This document shows, one piece after another, positions 34,990-45,555 of a DNA stretch of 64,000 bases (the first letter of the stretch is position 1; every line of letters begins with the position of its first letter). The notes below the pieces were generated by a model. The model did not search any database. It worked only from the letters and a program-made list of their open reading frames with translations, and was not told the DNA's origin. The DNA is taken from NCBI RefSeq assembly GCF_027409185.1, contig NC_084468.1, positions 47,927,001 to 47,991,000 on the forward strand, given 5' to 3'. A program made the position numbers and the translations under genes. The DNA comes from Cynocephalus volans. Lineage: Eukaryota; Chordata; Mammalia; Dermoptera; Cynocephalidae.

Positions 34990-35400
34990 TCAGGCACTTT
35001 TAAATTGTGGAAGGTAAATTTCTACCTGTTCTCCAGTATGCATTGTCCCTGTTTTCCCTTAATAAAAACCTCATGTACTTCTCATTTCCCTCTACATTTA
35101 CCAGTTTTCTGGTGGGTCGGTGTGGGCATTGTGACTGTTGGAACAACTGGATTTGTACAACATCCAGCTTTTTTTCCTTCTTTTAAATCGGGAAGCTGTT
35201 TGCTCTCTATTCTTGTTCCCTCTTCACACTTGCTGGGAAAGGATAACAACTTGAGCAACCAACCACCTTGGACTTGGAGATGGAAGCCATGGTATGTTCC
35301 ACCAGCTGGATCCTTGGATGACTACATGGAGCAGAGCCACCTACTCCTACCTTATTTAAGCCAATGTATTTTGGAAAAACTGATTTCCTGACATTTTTTC
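34990..35400. mobile_element. Possible ancient LTR-like repeat, family unknown
   Basis: AAGCCATGGTATGTTCCACC, GCTGGATCCTTGGATGACTA and CATGGAGCAGAGCCACC look like a dispersed mammalian LTR fragment. I cannot name the family. Confidence 0.3.
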
Positions 35401-35656
35401 ATATGCTGACTGCTAAACTGCCCTGTCAACTAGACTCCAAATAAGAGAAATGACATCTGGTCTCAAAAAAGGAAAATGGTAGTGGGAGAAATCTGAATGT
35501 AGCAGGCCTCCTTTTTATGTATATTTGGGTCACAAATATATACATACAAAAAAACACTTGCATTTATAAGCTCAATACATTGCAAAAAGGCACAGTCCTA
35601 AATAGTTTAAAAAGGTCACTGTGAAGATTTTTAAAAAGGGTGGGAATGGGGAGGAC

Positions 35657-35662
35657 TTTATT
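35657..35662 (-). terminator. NOA1: Candidate NOA1 poly-A signal
   Basis: TTTATT on plus is AATAAA on minus, about 80 nt past the NOA1 stop codon. This implies a short 3' UTR. Not certain, since the surroundings are AT-rich. Confidence 0.4.
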
Positions 35663-35739
35663 ATAGCTATATTTAATACCATTTCAATGTATATTGTTAT
35701 ATTTAATATAGTTAATATCTAGTGCGAACAAGGTCAGCT

Positions 35740-35951
35740 TCATACATTTATCTGTTTTTTCTTCTTTCGCAGATTGTACAAAAGGGAAGGAGGCTTCTTG
35801 GTTTTATAGGCCACACTTCTCTTGATGCGCTGTCCTTTGATGTTAACGATATGTGGCAAGAGAGGGGGCCGGACTGTTAGAACTGTTCCTTGAGGGGTAT
35901 AGCCTCGGAGATGCAGTATGTCCTTGCAGTGAGGTGTTACTGCAACCCAAC
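35740..35951 (-). CDS. NOA1: NOA1 coding exon 7 (C terminus and stop)
   Basis: Acceptor on minus is CTGCATAG|GTTGGG (AG at 35953-35952). The exon encodes the basic C-terminal region ([11 protein letters not shown] near its start, [19 protein letters not shown] at the end), a likely RNA-binding tail, and stops with TGA at 35742-35740. A young SINE lies 48 nt upstream of the acceptor. Confidence 0.95.
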
Positions 35952-36438
35952 CTATGCAGGCATGAGATAGAATACAAAACGCTGTTAACAACCATCTGTT
36001 TTTTTTTTTTTTTTTTTTAAAAAGATGACCGGTAAGGGGATCTTAACCCTTGACTTGGTGTTGTCAGCACCACGCTCAGCCAGTGAGCTAACCGGCCATC
36101 CCTATATGGGATCCGAACCCAGGGCATTGGTGTTATCAGCACCGCACTCTCCCGAGTGAGCCAGGGCCGGCCCAACAACCATCTTAAAAACACCAAACCA
36201 GAGCTCAAATTGGAGCGCCAAGAGGCTATTGCTCTTTCACTGTTTTTAAAAAAACATACAGTGCATTTGTGAAAAATACAAGTTTATATTCAGAATAGGT
36301 TGCATTTTATTAATAAACTAGTATGTATGCCTTAAAATAATCAGCTTCTATCAGTTAAGGTGCATTTCTATGAATTTATACTCTAAGTCAATAAAGCTAC
36401 TTTACTTGCTTTTTAAAAAGTGCTTGGTATAAAATTAC
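35952..36438 (-). other. NOA1: NOA1 intron 6
   Basis: 487 nt, of which about 185 are a SINE and its target-site duplication. Splice sites GTAATT and CTGCATAG are intact. Confidence 0.85.
36000..36173 (-). mobile_element. Young tRNA-Ile SINE dimer next to NOA1 exon 7
   Basis: Full minus-strand dimer with a long pure T-run (36000-36018 on plus). The perfect 11-bp target-site duplication AACAACCATCT is at 35987-35997 and 36174-36184. Same orientation as NOA1. Confidence 0.93.
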
Positions 36439-36556
36439 CTGCAGAGGAAAACTTGATGTCAGCCACTGCTTCAGATGCTCCAAGTCCTTTTAATGTAATG
36501 TCTTCAGCAACAAGAGGAGGAAATCCTGCCATTCGTTCTTCTCCACCCACTGGAAC
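36439..36556 (-). CDS. NOA1: NOA1 coding exon 6
   Basis: Acceptor TTGGAAG|GTTCCAG, donor CTGCAG|GTAAT on minus; 118 nt, phase 0 to phase 1. Encodes [20 protein letters not shown] followed by a segment ending VADIKFSSA, matching the human protein closely from memory. Confidence 0.94.
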
Positions 36557-36971
36557 CTTCCAATGAAATAAAATGAAGATGTTTGGAAGTTCAAATTAAA
36601 TTCCCTGTGACTCTAATATTAAGTAACTCGCTGATAAGATAATTCTGCACCAGGATCAAGAACAAAATCCTTTTAAACATTCAACTGTTGAAAAAACCCT
36701 AAGTCACTTCTAGGGTCACATGGAAAGCATGGGAGCTCTCTGATGAGACAAAGCATACAAATCTCAGGGCCAAGGGCCAGTATTGGGCATGCACCTGGCA
36801 GTAACCTCCTGACAGGAGAATTGTGCTTTATTTACACTGTTTTTATAGCCCTCCATAGGGCTTTACATAGAGTAATGTCGGGCAATTAAGGCTAGGTCCT
36901 TCCAAATACCTTAGTTCTTACAGGCATGGCCACAAAGATTAATCTCTGCTGCTTTACAAGTCAAGGTCCGT

Positions 36972-37139
36972 GGGGCCGGCCCGTGGCTCACTTGGGAGAG
37001 TGTGGTGCTGATAACACCAAGGCCATGGGTTTGGATCCCATATAGGGATGGCCGGTTAGCTCACTTGTGAGAGTGTGCTGCTGACAACACCAAGTCAAGG
37101 GTTAAGATCCCCTTACCGGTCATCTTTTAAAAAAAAAAA
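36972..37139 (+). mobile_element. tRNA-Ile SINE dimer
   Basis: Nearly consensus dimer with poly-A. Flanks AAGTCAAGGTCC and AAGTCAAGGGTCC form the target-site duplication. Opposite orientation to the SINE at 36000-36173, about 800 bp away. Confidence 0.92.
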
Positions 37140-37382
37140 AGTCAAGGGTCCATGTACAATGGATAAGATTTAGCTTCTATGTTAACAGATGTTTCCATGA
37201 ATTAGAAGTAACTGGACAATAATTTATTTATCTATTCATTAATCTTTCCCGTGTTTAGCAGTAGGGACACAAAGATAGATGTTCAATATGGTCCCTGCCT
37301 GCAAGGAGGTCAGAAGGGGTAAATAACTTGTAGACGAAGACCACAATAATACATTGAACTTTCAGAAGGAGAGAACAAATCT

Positions 37383-37600
37383 ATGGTTATTAGAGGTGGG
37401 AAAGGGGGATGGAGAGGGGAGTTAGAGAGAAATTGAGTAAGGGGCACAAAGAATAATTACACTGTAATAATGAATATGCTAATAATAATGATTTGATCAG
37501 CACATATTGTACACAAATAATGATAGTCAACACTGTACCCCCAAAATATGTATAATCGATTATGCTTCAATAAAAAAAAAACTATAAAAAAACTGAAAAA
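37383..37600 (+). mobile_element. L1 3' UTR fragment
   Basis: GAGGTGGGAAAGGGGGATGG, GGGGCACAAAGAATAATTAC, TGATTTGATCAGCACATATT and an A-rich tail. Same 3' UTR type as the 55.3-57.0 kb element. Confidence 0.78.
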
Positions 37601-37999
37601 AGACATGTAGACAAATACAAGATAAGAAATGAGAGTGCTGTTTGTGGAAGGAGGAGTAAAAAATGTGTTTTGGTCAAGGAAAACAAGAGGTAAATGTGAG
37701 CAGTATTTTGAGAAATGGGTGGGAAGTTATTCATTTGAAAGATATTCTGGGTCAGCACATATACAGATAAAAACTGGAAAAAGGATGATTTCAGGGAACT
37801 GTAGTTAAATTGTCCAGAGTATGTTATGTGTGCACACGCATGTGTGGAGGGATAATTAGTGATTAGGCTGTCAGCTGTTCAGACGTCTCTCAGTAATGCG
37901 GAACTATCTAGGAATTATATGCCGAAGATAGAACAGAGGTAAGAATAAAAAAAGAATAATATGACCTGCTTTATAATTTGGAAAGATCTTTCTAGTGTA

Positions 38000-38210
38000 G
38001 GGTTTAGTACTACTGATATTCTGGGATGAATAATTCTTTGTTGTGGGAGGCTGTCCTGTGCATTGTAGGATGTTTAGCAGGATTCCTGGGCTTACTCAGT
38101 ATATGCCAAGAGCACCCCCAAGTTGTGATAAATAACAAGGTCTCCAGGCATTGCCAAGTCTGTCCTGGGGAGGAAAATCAACCTGGGTTGAGAACCACTG
38201 TTCTAGTGGC
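38000..38210. mobile_element. MER20-like hAT element
   Basis: TAATTCTTTGTTGTGGGAGG, CATTGTAGGATGTTTAGCAG and the terminal TTGAGAACCACTG are diagnostic of MER20. Confidence 0.75.
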
Positions 38211-38994
38211 TCTGGAAGTATATGTGGGGGCAGGGGGTATGGATGAGGGAGCAGAAGGGCAGCAAAAGAGGACTGAGAAACTACTTAAGGATCTCAAAAA
38301 TAGCCTCAACAAAGCAGATTGCAGCTTGAACTACCAGGTTAGATTCAGAGATAATTAGGAGGTAGAACTGACTTTAATTTGGGAGATGAGGAAGAAAACC
38401 AGGAGGCAAGAAAGAGTCCCAGAACAGCCCAGGAAACCGTTTGTGTCACACTGAGAGAACACTGGGATTACTGCTTTGGAAAATATTAGTGATGTCCATT
38501 CTGAAAACTACACAGATGCACATGGGTAGAGCTACACAGAATTTATTTTTATGACAGCCATATTACACTAAGGAAGTTTTCTTTCCTGCAAGTCAAAGCT
38601 GTATTTCAACTTGTATACTTTTGTTTTTACCTAAAAAGTGAACATATGTAACAAGAGAACTAAAGTGTTTTAGTGCAGAAAAATTGACAGAGCCTATATT
38701 GTTGATTGCTTTTATGTGCTCAACCTCCCTGCAAGTTCTACAAGTCTCTAGAGTATTAGATTTGGGGCAGTTATTTCAATGGAATTTTAATTTCAGTCTG
38801 ACTTCTTAGGAAATCCAGAGAGAAAGAAGCATTTACTTCTCAAGTCAAGCTTGTTTGTTTTTATCTTCTTTGAAGGGAGGGTGTATATTTTGTTTCTTGG
38901 CTTATTTTCAGTTACAGGAGCATTAATGCCAATCACTGCTGCTTTGGATGCAGCTGGTATTTTTGCAACCAATGCTTCACCATCATTGTCATGA

Positions 38995-39170
38995 ATACTT
39001 ACATAGCACTTAGAATGTTGCCCTGACAATTCTCTTCACAACCTCACAAGGTAGGTACAACACAGAGAGGTAAGGGAAACTTGCCTAAAGTCACAGAGCT
39101 TTGTAAAGTGGTAGAGTGGAATGGGCATCTGAACCCAGGCAGTCTGGCACCAATAATCTTAACCAATATA
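38995..39170 (+). mobile_element. MIR SINE
   Basis: CACAACCTCACAAGGTAGGT, CTTGCCTAAAGTCACAGAGC and CTGAACCCAGGCAGTCTGGC follow the MIR reverse half. Confidence 0.7.
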
Positions 39171-39381
39171 CAATATACACTGTCCAACAGTGCATCCGGC
39201 ATGTCTTGTAAAAGAGCTGAAAACAGTCCTCACTTAGGCAACTGGTCTTTGGTGAACTTAATAAGGACAATTTCAGTGGCATGGTAAATGTCAAACAGGG
39301 ACTGCAGAGAAAGGATGTGAGGAGCATGGGCAAGCTGGACTGTAGAAGGACTGGGCAGGACTCTTGAGTTTTTTTTTTTTA

Positions 39382-39416
39382 ATCGCTTCTTGGCCTTTTG
39401 GCTAAGATCCAGGTGG
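39382..39416 (+). pseudogene. RNU2: U2 snRNA 5'-end fragment
   Basis: ATCGCTTCTTGGCCTTTTGG then CTAAGATC corresponds to the first ~28 bases of U2 snRNA with one mismatch, then decays. T-runs lie on both sides. Too short to be a gene; likely an L1-mediated 5' fragment. Confidence 0.8.
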
Positions 39417-39574
39417 AGTTTTTTTTGTTTGTTTTTTTAAAGATGAGAGCAATTTTATCATATTTATAGGCAAAAGGAAAAAGCTGGTAAAGCAGGAGAG
39501 AAGAGGTGGGATAATCTATAAAATAAGTGTCCTGGATTAAGAACCTGGGAGGAAAGCTTTTCTCACTTAGAACA

Positions 39575-39715
39575 GGGCTTTTCAACCACTACTGACATTT
39601 TGGACTAGATCATTCTTTGTTGTGAAGGGCTGTCCCCGTGCATGGCAGGATGTTCAGCACTATCTGTGGCCTCCACCAATTAGATGGTGGTAGCAACCCT
39701 AAGCTTTGACAAAAT
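39575..39715. mobile_element. MER20-like hAT remnant
   Basis: TTTCAACCACTACTGACATT, TCATTCTTTGTTGTGAAGGG and GCATGGCAGGATGTTCAGCA match the MER20 order. Confidence 0.7.
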
Positions 39716-40125
39716 CTGTAACTTCTTTTCACTCAGCACTAACCAATACAACTTTCTACAGTGATATGACTATCTAGCACTTGAAATGTAGCTAGTATGA
39801 GGAAACATATTTTAAATCTTATTTAATTTTAACTGATGTATTTAAATTTAGATAGCCATGTGTGCCTAGTAGCTACCAAATTGGACAGTGTTGTTTAGAG
39901 AAAACACAAGTCTGTGGCTATTAGGCTTGGTCCAAACCAATATCTTTTTTCACATAGAACCTATTTCGCTTTATAGCCAGAATCCTCAAAGAGAATGAGG
40001 TGAGGGGAGAGCTAGCTGATGATATAACAGATGATTCTGTCCAACAAAGGCTTTTGAACAGAGCTATGTCCCATCACAGTGTATATTAACCATAACTGTG
40101 CAATCATCAAGTAGTGTTGCCTTAC

Positions 40126-40242
40126 CTGCAGTAATGTATGACCTGCATGTTTTTTATATATAGCATCTGCCTTGTCCAAGGAAGTAATATGCACAGGGAG
40201 GAGGTTAGAAGTCATGACTGTAAACCAAGCTGACTGATTTCC
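40126..40242 (-). CDS. NOA1: NOA1 coding exon 5
   Basis: Acceptor TTTCTTGAG|GGAAATC and donor CTGCAG|GTAAGG on minus; 117 nt, phase 0 on both sides. Encodes residues about 550-588, beginning [20 protein letters not shown] and ending KHAGHTLLQ. Confidence 0.95.
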
Positions 40243-41031
40243 CTCAAGAAAGGAAAAAGGTTACTTAACACAATGAAAAACTTGCAAAACTCACACATTA
40301 CAAGGTACAATTACTGCAAACAAAAGCGAAGAACCAAATAAAGCTCCCTTTATAAGTACTGGTATAGCAACAGTTGTAATCAAACTATATTAATTCCTAA
40401 AAAAAAGACAATATGAAAACAGCACATTTTAACAATTCATGCAAAACAATAACTTCTTCTACAGACTTGCTGATAGCATTAAAAAAACTCATGTATTATT
40501 AAAAACACAAAGGAAAACACTATCTGCTTTAACTGTCCCTGTGTAATAAAATATCAGGGTTCTGTGGGCTTTAATGAAATATATAAGGATTCTAAGTGTA
40601 TAGGGCTAAATTTCTAACAAATTATGATCAAACAAAAAACCCAAGAAATGTCCTATAGTAATGGCCTATAAGTTGCATTTAGTATTGTCAGACATATCCA
40701 TATTTCATTTTCCTTTCTTCTCCTTACTTTGGCAAAATGGGGAACAATTCTACAGACACTCCAAAATCCCCAGAATGATGCTATGTAAACAAATACCAAA
40801 CATGTTTTAAATGCCCAGCTATAAGGGGCACTCAACATCCCACTGAAGATAGTTTTTCCCAAGATTTTATTATGGAAGCTTTCAAACATTAAAAAAAAAA
40901 AAGTATATCGAATCCCTACATAGTCATGACTTAGTTATCAACATTTTGCCAATCTTGTTTGTTCATGTATCTGCTTCCTTAAAGTAAATTCCAATATTTA
41001 GTCATTTTTTAATGGTACAGACTTTCCTTAC
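40243..41031 (-). other. NOA1: NOA1 intron 4
   Basis: AT-rich, splice sites intact, no recognised repeat or gene. Confidence 0.8.
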
Positions 41032-41163
41032 CTGCAAGAAATCTATGCGGCCTATAGCACCCAGGAATAGAACCATTCCTGGCTTAAGCACAAAGGTTCT
41101 TGGAACAATTGAATGTGTTGGCAAAACTATATTTACTTCTTTTTCTGTTAGAAGACTTAAAAT
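41032..41163 (-). CDS. NOA1: NOA1 coding exon 4
   Basis: Acceptor TTTCACAG|ATTTTAAG, donor TTGCAG|GTAAGG; 132 nt, phase 0 on both sides. Encodes residues about 506-549 with the hydrophobic, glycine-rich [15 protein letters not shown] at the end. Confidence 0.95.
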
Positions 41164-41999
41164 CTGTGAAACAAATGGCAGATTTTTTTAGATAATTACT
41201 TTTATTGAAGATATAATATATTGTAACTATAAGATAAAAAGTGATAAAAATATTTCAGACTTCACAATAAACCAAAGTATGTCAGAGTTTGCTGCACATA
41301 AACTATATAAATTCCTTCTGTCTAAATTAACCTCAGTTGACTGGTGGCTCTACTTGTTTCACGACTTAATCGTGAATAATAGCAAAATAACTTTATAGGC
41401 ATGAGACTTTCCTAGCAAGCAGCATCATTCAAATGTCAAAATTGGTATGAACCTGAAAATACTGCTGATTAAATCCCCGATATAAAATATATGCTCTCCT
41501 CCATCAAGGCTTCTGGGGACCAGTAGCTTTTAGCTTAAAGTAAGGGATCATGCAACTTTCTGTCCTAGTATACATACATTAAGTGCAAAATTGTCATCCC
41601 ATTCTCTGTGCAGGTGAAGAGCTTGAAGAACGTGTTTCTAAATTCTGGTGTTTAATTTCCTTATTTCGCCCAAACATTCAGCAGAAAACAAGAGAATATT
41701 GCTTCTAAGAATGAAAAGTTCCCAAACAGACTAGAGAAAACAGAAAAGGAAAGATAGGACGTAGAAGATTCTGGTAAAATTTAAGGAATCAAAATTTGAT
41801 TAAGAAAAGGAAAAGAATAAAAAAGGAAAAAATGGACAAAAACCTTGTGAACTTGGTTCTTCAGAAGAATAACAAAAAAAAATAAAATAAAAAATATAAG
41901 CAATACCTAGAAAGGCTCATAAGAAAATAAATAAGAGGGCTGCAAATAGCTTTCCTTGGCATTTGTGTTTGGAAAAAAACACGTTAAAAGCCACTTGCA

Positions 42000-42121
42000 G
42001 GCAAGCAGGTAGGTAAGCTCAGTTGGTTAGAGGGCAGTGTTGATAAAACTAAAGTCAATGGTTCAGATCTCCATACCAGCCAGCTACCAAAAAAAGAAAA
42101 AAAAAAAAAAAAAAAAAAAAA
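42000..42121 (+). mobile_element. tRNA-Ile SINE monomer with long A-tail
   Basis: AGGTAAGCTCAGTTGGTTAG keeps the tRNA A box unusually well; GGTTCAGATCTCC is the B-box region; tail of more than 25 A residues from 42095. Confidence 0.83.
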
Positions 42122-43714
42122 GCCATGTGCAGTTAAGAAAAAAAAAAAAATTTTTTTTTCAACCCTGTTTAAGCAGAGAGCCTAATACGTCTATTTCACA
42201 ACAGAGTTCCTTGGTTCAGTTTGGGAAACACTGGCTTAAGGCATGAAATAAATATTACTGTAAACTGATATAGAAGCAAACTACTAGTGCCGGGAGACTT
42301 TTTATTTCTAAAAACTTAAAGGTATCATTCTGCTGGCTGGAATACTTTATAAATTCTTGCCTTTCTCACTCAACTATTGCACAAGAGGGTATATGACTAA
42401 AGTAACTGCTATCTCTGGCCTAACTAAGTCTAAAAAGGAAGAATTAGTTGAAGTTAAAGGGATAGAATATTATTAGGAAGTAGTCCAGTTACTCTGAAGT
42501 TGTGGACTGCTAAGGAACAAAAGACTAGGCAGAAGCAATTATTCTAGGACGGCAATAAAAATGAAAAGAAGGGTCTGATTCTGTGTCATAGGACACCAAA
42601 TAGAATACAATTCTGAGAATGAAATTGTGAGTGATCCTGATGAGACAAAGGAAAGTACCTAAGAAACCAGTGTTGTTTCACAGGGAGATACAAAGAAAAT
42701 TAGGAGAAATTGGTCAGTAATCAGATTCAAAGGAAGTCATTAATGGATCTGTTGTAAAGCTGTATCCTGGATGCACACTTGAGTCAATCAATGACTTGGA
42801 TGAAGTTCAAAACTGATAATAAAATCTTGTGAGATTTAATGCTATTTAAAAGAGTAGAATATAGGCTGAGGCTAACAAGGCAAAATCAAAGTTACCTATG
42901 AGATCCTGCAATTGGATTAAAAAGATGCATAAGGCCAAGACAGAGAAGTAGAGTTAATTCTATTCTAAATTATGCTCACCTGAGAGCACTTATACATGTA
43001 ACTCAGTTCTTAGTGTCACACTTTAAGAACAAAAAATTTAGAAAACATTCTGAAAAGAGGCTTGAGTAGAGCAATAGCCTGTCTTTCAGAGAGAAGAGTT
43101 ATAAGAAATGAATACAAATAATCAGGATTGTGTCAGCACAGACTGCTCAACGGCTGCTGGATGAACTGAGAAAAAAGGTAGGGATAGATGAGGAAAAGAT
43201 AGAACATTACACTTTAAAATATTTCAAGGTCTGGCAAGGGAACTAGACATTACCTTCCTACCATTATAGCTTTGAGATATAAGGAGTACAAGTTACAGGG
43301 AGACTGTTCAGATCAACACAAAGAGCTGGTCAAAGACCAAATGGGTTACCTTGGGAGGTGATGTGACACTGCCTCATCTAAGGGTGAGTCACGCTTTATT
43401 CAGTTCAAGCTGGATGAACTCTTGATGGATATGTTATAGAAGGAATTCAAGCATAGAATAGGGAGCTGGACTGCAGTGATATTTATGATTACTTTCAACC
43501 TCAAAATCTAGGATTCTGTAAATGTTTCCCTAAGGTAACAACCTCAATGATAATACCAGTAGGTTGTCAGCAGTGAAGTCTACGAAATGGAATAGAGAAC
43601 TTGGTGACACATAGATTCCTCCCTGGTCCGCTTTATGTATAAATCAGAACAGGGTCTAAAATGGAAGTATACCTTTTTTTCTGTTTTCTGCCAATTAAGA
43701 TGTGTACAACTGAA

Positions 43715-43955
43715 AGTACAGCAAACCCTTGAACAACCCTGGTTTAAACTGCACAGGTCCACTTATACAAGGATTTTAAAAAATAAATATATTGGAAAAG
43801 AACTTAACTACTTAACTTGCTCAGGGTGCGCAATGCAGGGGTGGGGATACCACCAGCGCTAGAGTTTCAACTGTGAAGTGTGGAGGTGGGGCAGGGGCTC
43901 AGTGCCCATAAACATTCCTTCCCCTCAATGTGTCCTTTGAGGGTCAACTGTAAAT
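43715..43955. mobile_element. Tigger-like nonautonomous DNA transposon
   Basis: Ends CAGCAAACCCTTGAACAACC and GAGGGTCAACTGTA are imperfect inverted repeats, and the GCACAGGTCCACTTATACAA segment is shared with the element at 62309. Lies just past the exon 3 donor. Confidence 0.6.
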
Positions 43956-43981
43956 GTTTCTAAAAGAAACGAAATACATAC

Positions 43982-44187
43982 ACAATTTTCTTTTGTAATT
44001 CCAGGGGTGTCATAAAACCAGTGGGCATCTTTCACATCTTGTGGAGTCAATTCTGCTTGTTTGGTGGATTTGTTTGCAGCCCCAACAGGTTCGTTTTCCA
44101 TGTCAAAAGCAAGTGAATCAGCATCAAATTCAAAAACAACTTCAGTCTTCTGTTCTTCTGAATACAAGAATGTTCTTCCAACTCTTC
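43982..44187 (-). CDS. NOA1: NOA1 coding exon 3 (G3 motif)
   Basis: Acceptor TTGTTCTAG|GAAGAG, donor AATTGT|GTATGT; 206 nt, phase 1 to 0. Encodes residues 437-505 including the G3 motif DTPG (496-499) in [14 protein letters not shown]. In this circularly permuted GTPase G3 comes last. Confidence 0.96.
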
Positions 44188-44261
44188 CTAGAACAAGTTA
44201 TATTGAAGTTATTAGTCACTCCTTTAATGTTTTTGACTCCAGACAGATTATTTTTTTGTTT

Positions 44262-44359
44262 GTTTTTGTTTTTGCACTGGCCAGTATGGGGAACTGAACC
44301 CTTGAACTTGGTGTTACAAGGCTGCACTCTAACCAGCTAAGCTAACCAACCAGCCCTCT
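44262..44359 (-). mobile_element. tRNA-Ile SINE monomer
   Basis: CACTGGCCAGTATGGGGAAC through CTAAGCTAACCAACCAGCCC on plus, with a T-rich left end. Confidence 0.82.
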
Positions 44360-44794
44360 AGACAGATAATTTTTATGTTTGCCTCAAACAAGTTGCTAAG
44401 ACTAACTACAGTGTATGGAAGTGAGACTACCATACCTTTGCTTTTTTCCAAAGGCAGAGGGAGTCAGACTCTTGCAATGATCAAGTGTGAGGCTGGCTTA
44501 TGTACATTGGCAGGTAGGGGGTAGGGGGTGTGGGGTGGGGGTGGGGAGATGTTGGAAATCAAACTGCTATTAGTAAAGGAAGGCTGAAAGTCACCAAGAA
44601 AAGAGGGACAACCTAACATAAAGCTGTTGCATGGAGGCAACAACCTTTATCTGAACTGGTCTGGGTTTACCAACAGTAGCCTTGCTTCTAAGGGCCTTTA
44701 TGTTCCCAAATGAGGAAGGTAGTCTCTCCCCACAAAAACTGGCTAGCCCCAGGCAGCTGTACTTCAGGTTGCTCAATAAGTAATTTCAGCATAG

Positions 44795-44959
44795 GGCAGG
44801 CCCATGGCTCACTCGGGAGAGTGTGGTGCTGATAACACCAAGGCCACGGGTTCGGATCCCATATAGGCATGGCCGGTTAGCTCGCTGGGTGAGCGTGGTG
44901 CTGACACCACCAAGTCAAGGGTTAAGATCCCCTTACCAGTCATCTTTAAAAAAAAAAAG
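44795..44959 (+). mobile_element. Young tRNA-Ile SINE dimer beside NOA1 exon 2
   Basis: Full plus-strand dimer (antisense to NOA1) with poly-A. The exact 13-bp duplication AATTTCAGCATAG is at 44782-44794 and 44960-44972. Confidence 0.93.
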
Positions 44960-45006
44960 AATTTCAGCATAGAACCAATAAGGGTTTTCCCATAGAGAAT
45001 GCTTAC

Positions 45007-45171
45007 CTACTACATAACCATGCTTTTTCAAGAGATGAAGTTGATTTTGTTCTTGCTCACTAAGATCTTCTTCAGCTGCAGTTGCATCTTTTTTAAGTCT
45101 TTTTTGCCTTTCAAACATTCTGTAAGGAGTTGGGTTGCAAATAGGAAACTTCAGAAGGTTTAATGTAGTAC
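45007..45171 (-). CDS. NOA1: NOA1 coding exon 2
   Basis: Acceptor GTATTTCAG|GTACTAC, donor GTAGTAG|GTAAGC; 165 nt, phase 1 on both sides. Encodes residues about 382-436, starting [20 protein letters not shown], with an acidic, glutamine-rich helix before LLKKHGYVV. Confidence 0.95.
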
Positions 45172-45555
45172 CTGAAATACCAAAGAATACATTTTTAGAA
45201 AAGGGAATAAAGGGAGGAAAATGAATATTTCGGAGGATCTACACTGTGTTGGGTACTGTGATTTATCTCAACCTTCATGACAACCCTCTATAATATTATT
45301 CCCACCTTACAAATGAGGAAATAGGCTCAGAGATTGGCTCACAGGCTAAACCAGGATTTGAATCCAAAATCTGCAGGTCTAATTTCTTTTCATTTTCGTC
45401 ACACTACCTACCATCCAATACTAAAGCAATTCTGTGTATAAGTCTATCAAACTGCAAGAGAGAGAACAGTTTACGAAAGTTAAATTGTGGTTTCAGGGAA
45501 CAAATCAGGCAGTTGGTTTTGTCAACTTAAATACAAAGAGTCACAGAAGACTCAC
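45172..45555 (-). other. NOA1: NOA1 intron 1
   Basis: 384 nt with donor GTGAGTC; a MIR occupies much of it (45228-45400). Confidence 0.85.
45228..45400 (+). mobile_element. MIR SINE
   Basis: TCCCACCTTACAAATGAGGA, AATAGGCTCAGAGATTGG and CCAGGATTTGAATCCAAAAT are MIR landmarks. Confidence 0.75.

Larger units (their letters stand above)
24813..35640. other. Intergenic region between REST and NOA1
   Basis: The facing 3' ends of REST and NOA1 are about 11 kb apart. I see no exon or RNA gene. The stretch holds L1 pieces (25340-26250, 26930-27195), a short young L1 (25778-25971), five to six tRNA-Ile SINEs, an LTR-like repeat (29640-30290), a MIR (31608) and hAT remnants. Segments such as 27960-29600 and 32100-33880 show nothing I recognise. 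Confidence 0.75.
36557..40125 (-). other. NOA1: NOA1 intron 5
   Basis: About 3.6 kb holding a SINE dimer (36972), an L1 3' end (37383), two MER20-like hAT remnants, a MIR, and a U2 snRNA 5' fragment (39382). Confidence 0.85.
41164..43981 (-). other. NOA1: NOA1 intron 3
   Basis: 2.8 kb. Holds a SINE (42000) with a long A-run, a Tigger-type element (43715) and otherwise unremarkable AT-rich DNA. Confidence 0.8.
44188..45006 (-). other. NOA1: NOA1 intron 2
   Basis: 819 nt containing two tRNA-Ile SINEs, one ending 34 nt from the exon 2 donor. Confidence 0.85.

Noticed and set aside
38793-39029. 78-codon minus-strand frame with a protein-like stretch (DGEALVAKIPAASKAAVIG)
   Set aside because: Inside NOA1 intron 5, overlapping a MIR at one end, with no splice context and no family I recognise. 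Probably chance.
39640-39665. TTCAGCAC in a MER20 element as an RE1 site
   Set aside because: Only the first eight bases fit; the right half (TATCTGTGG) does not match the RE1 motif.
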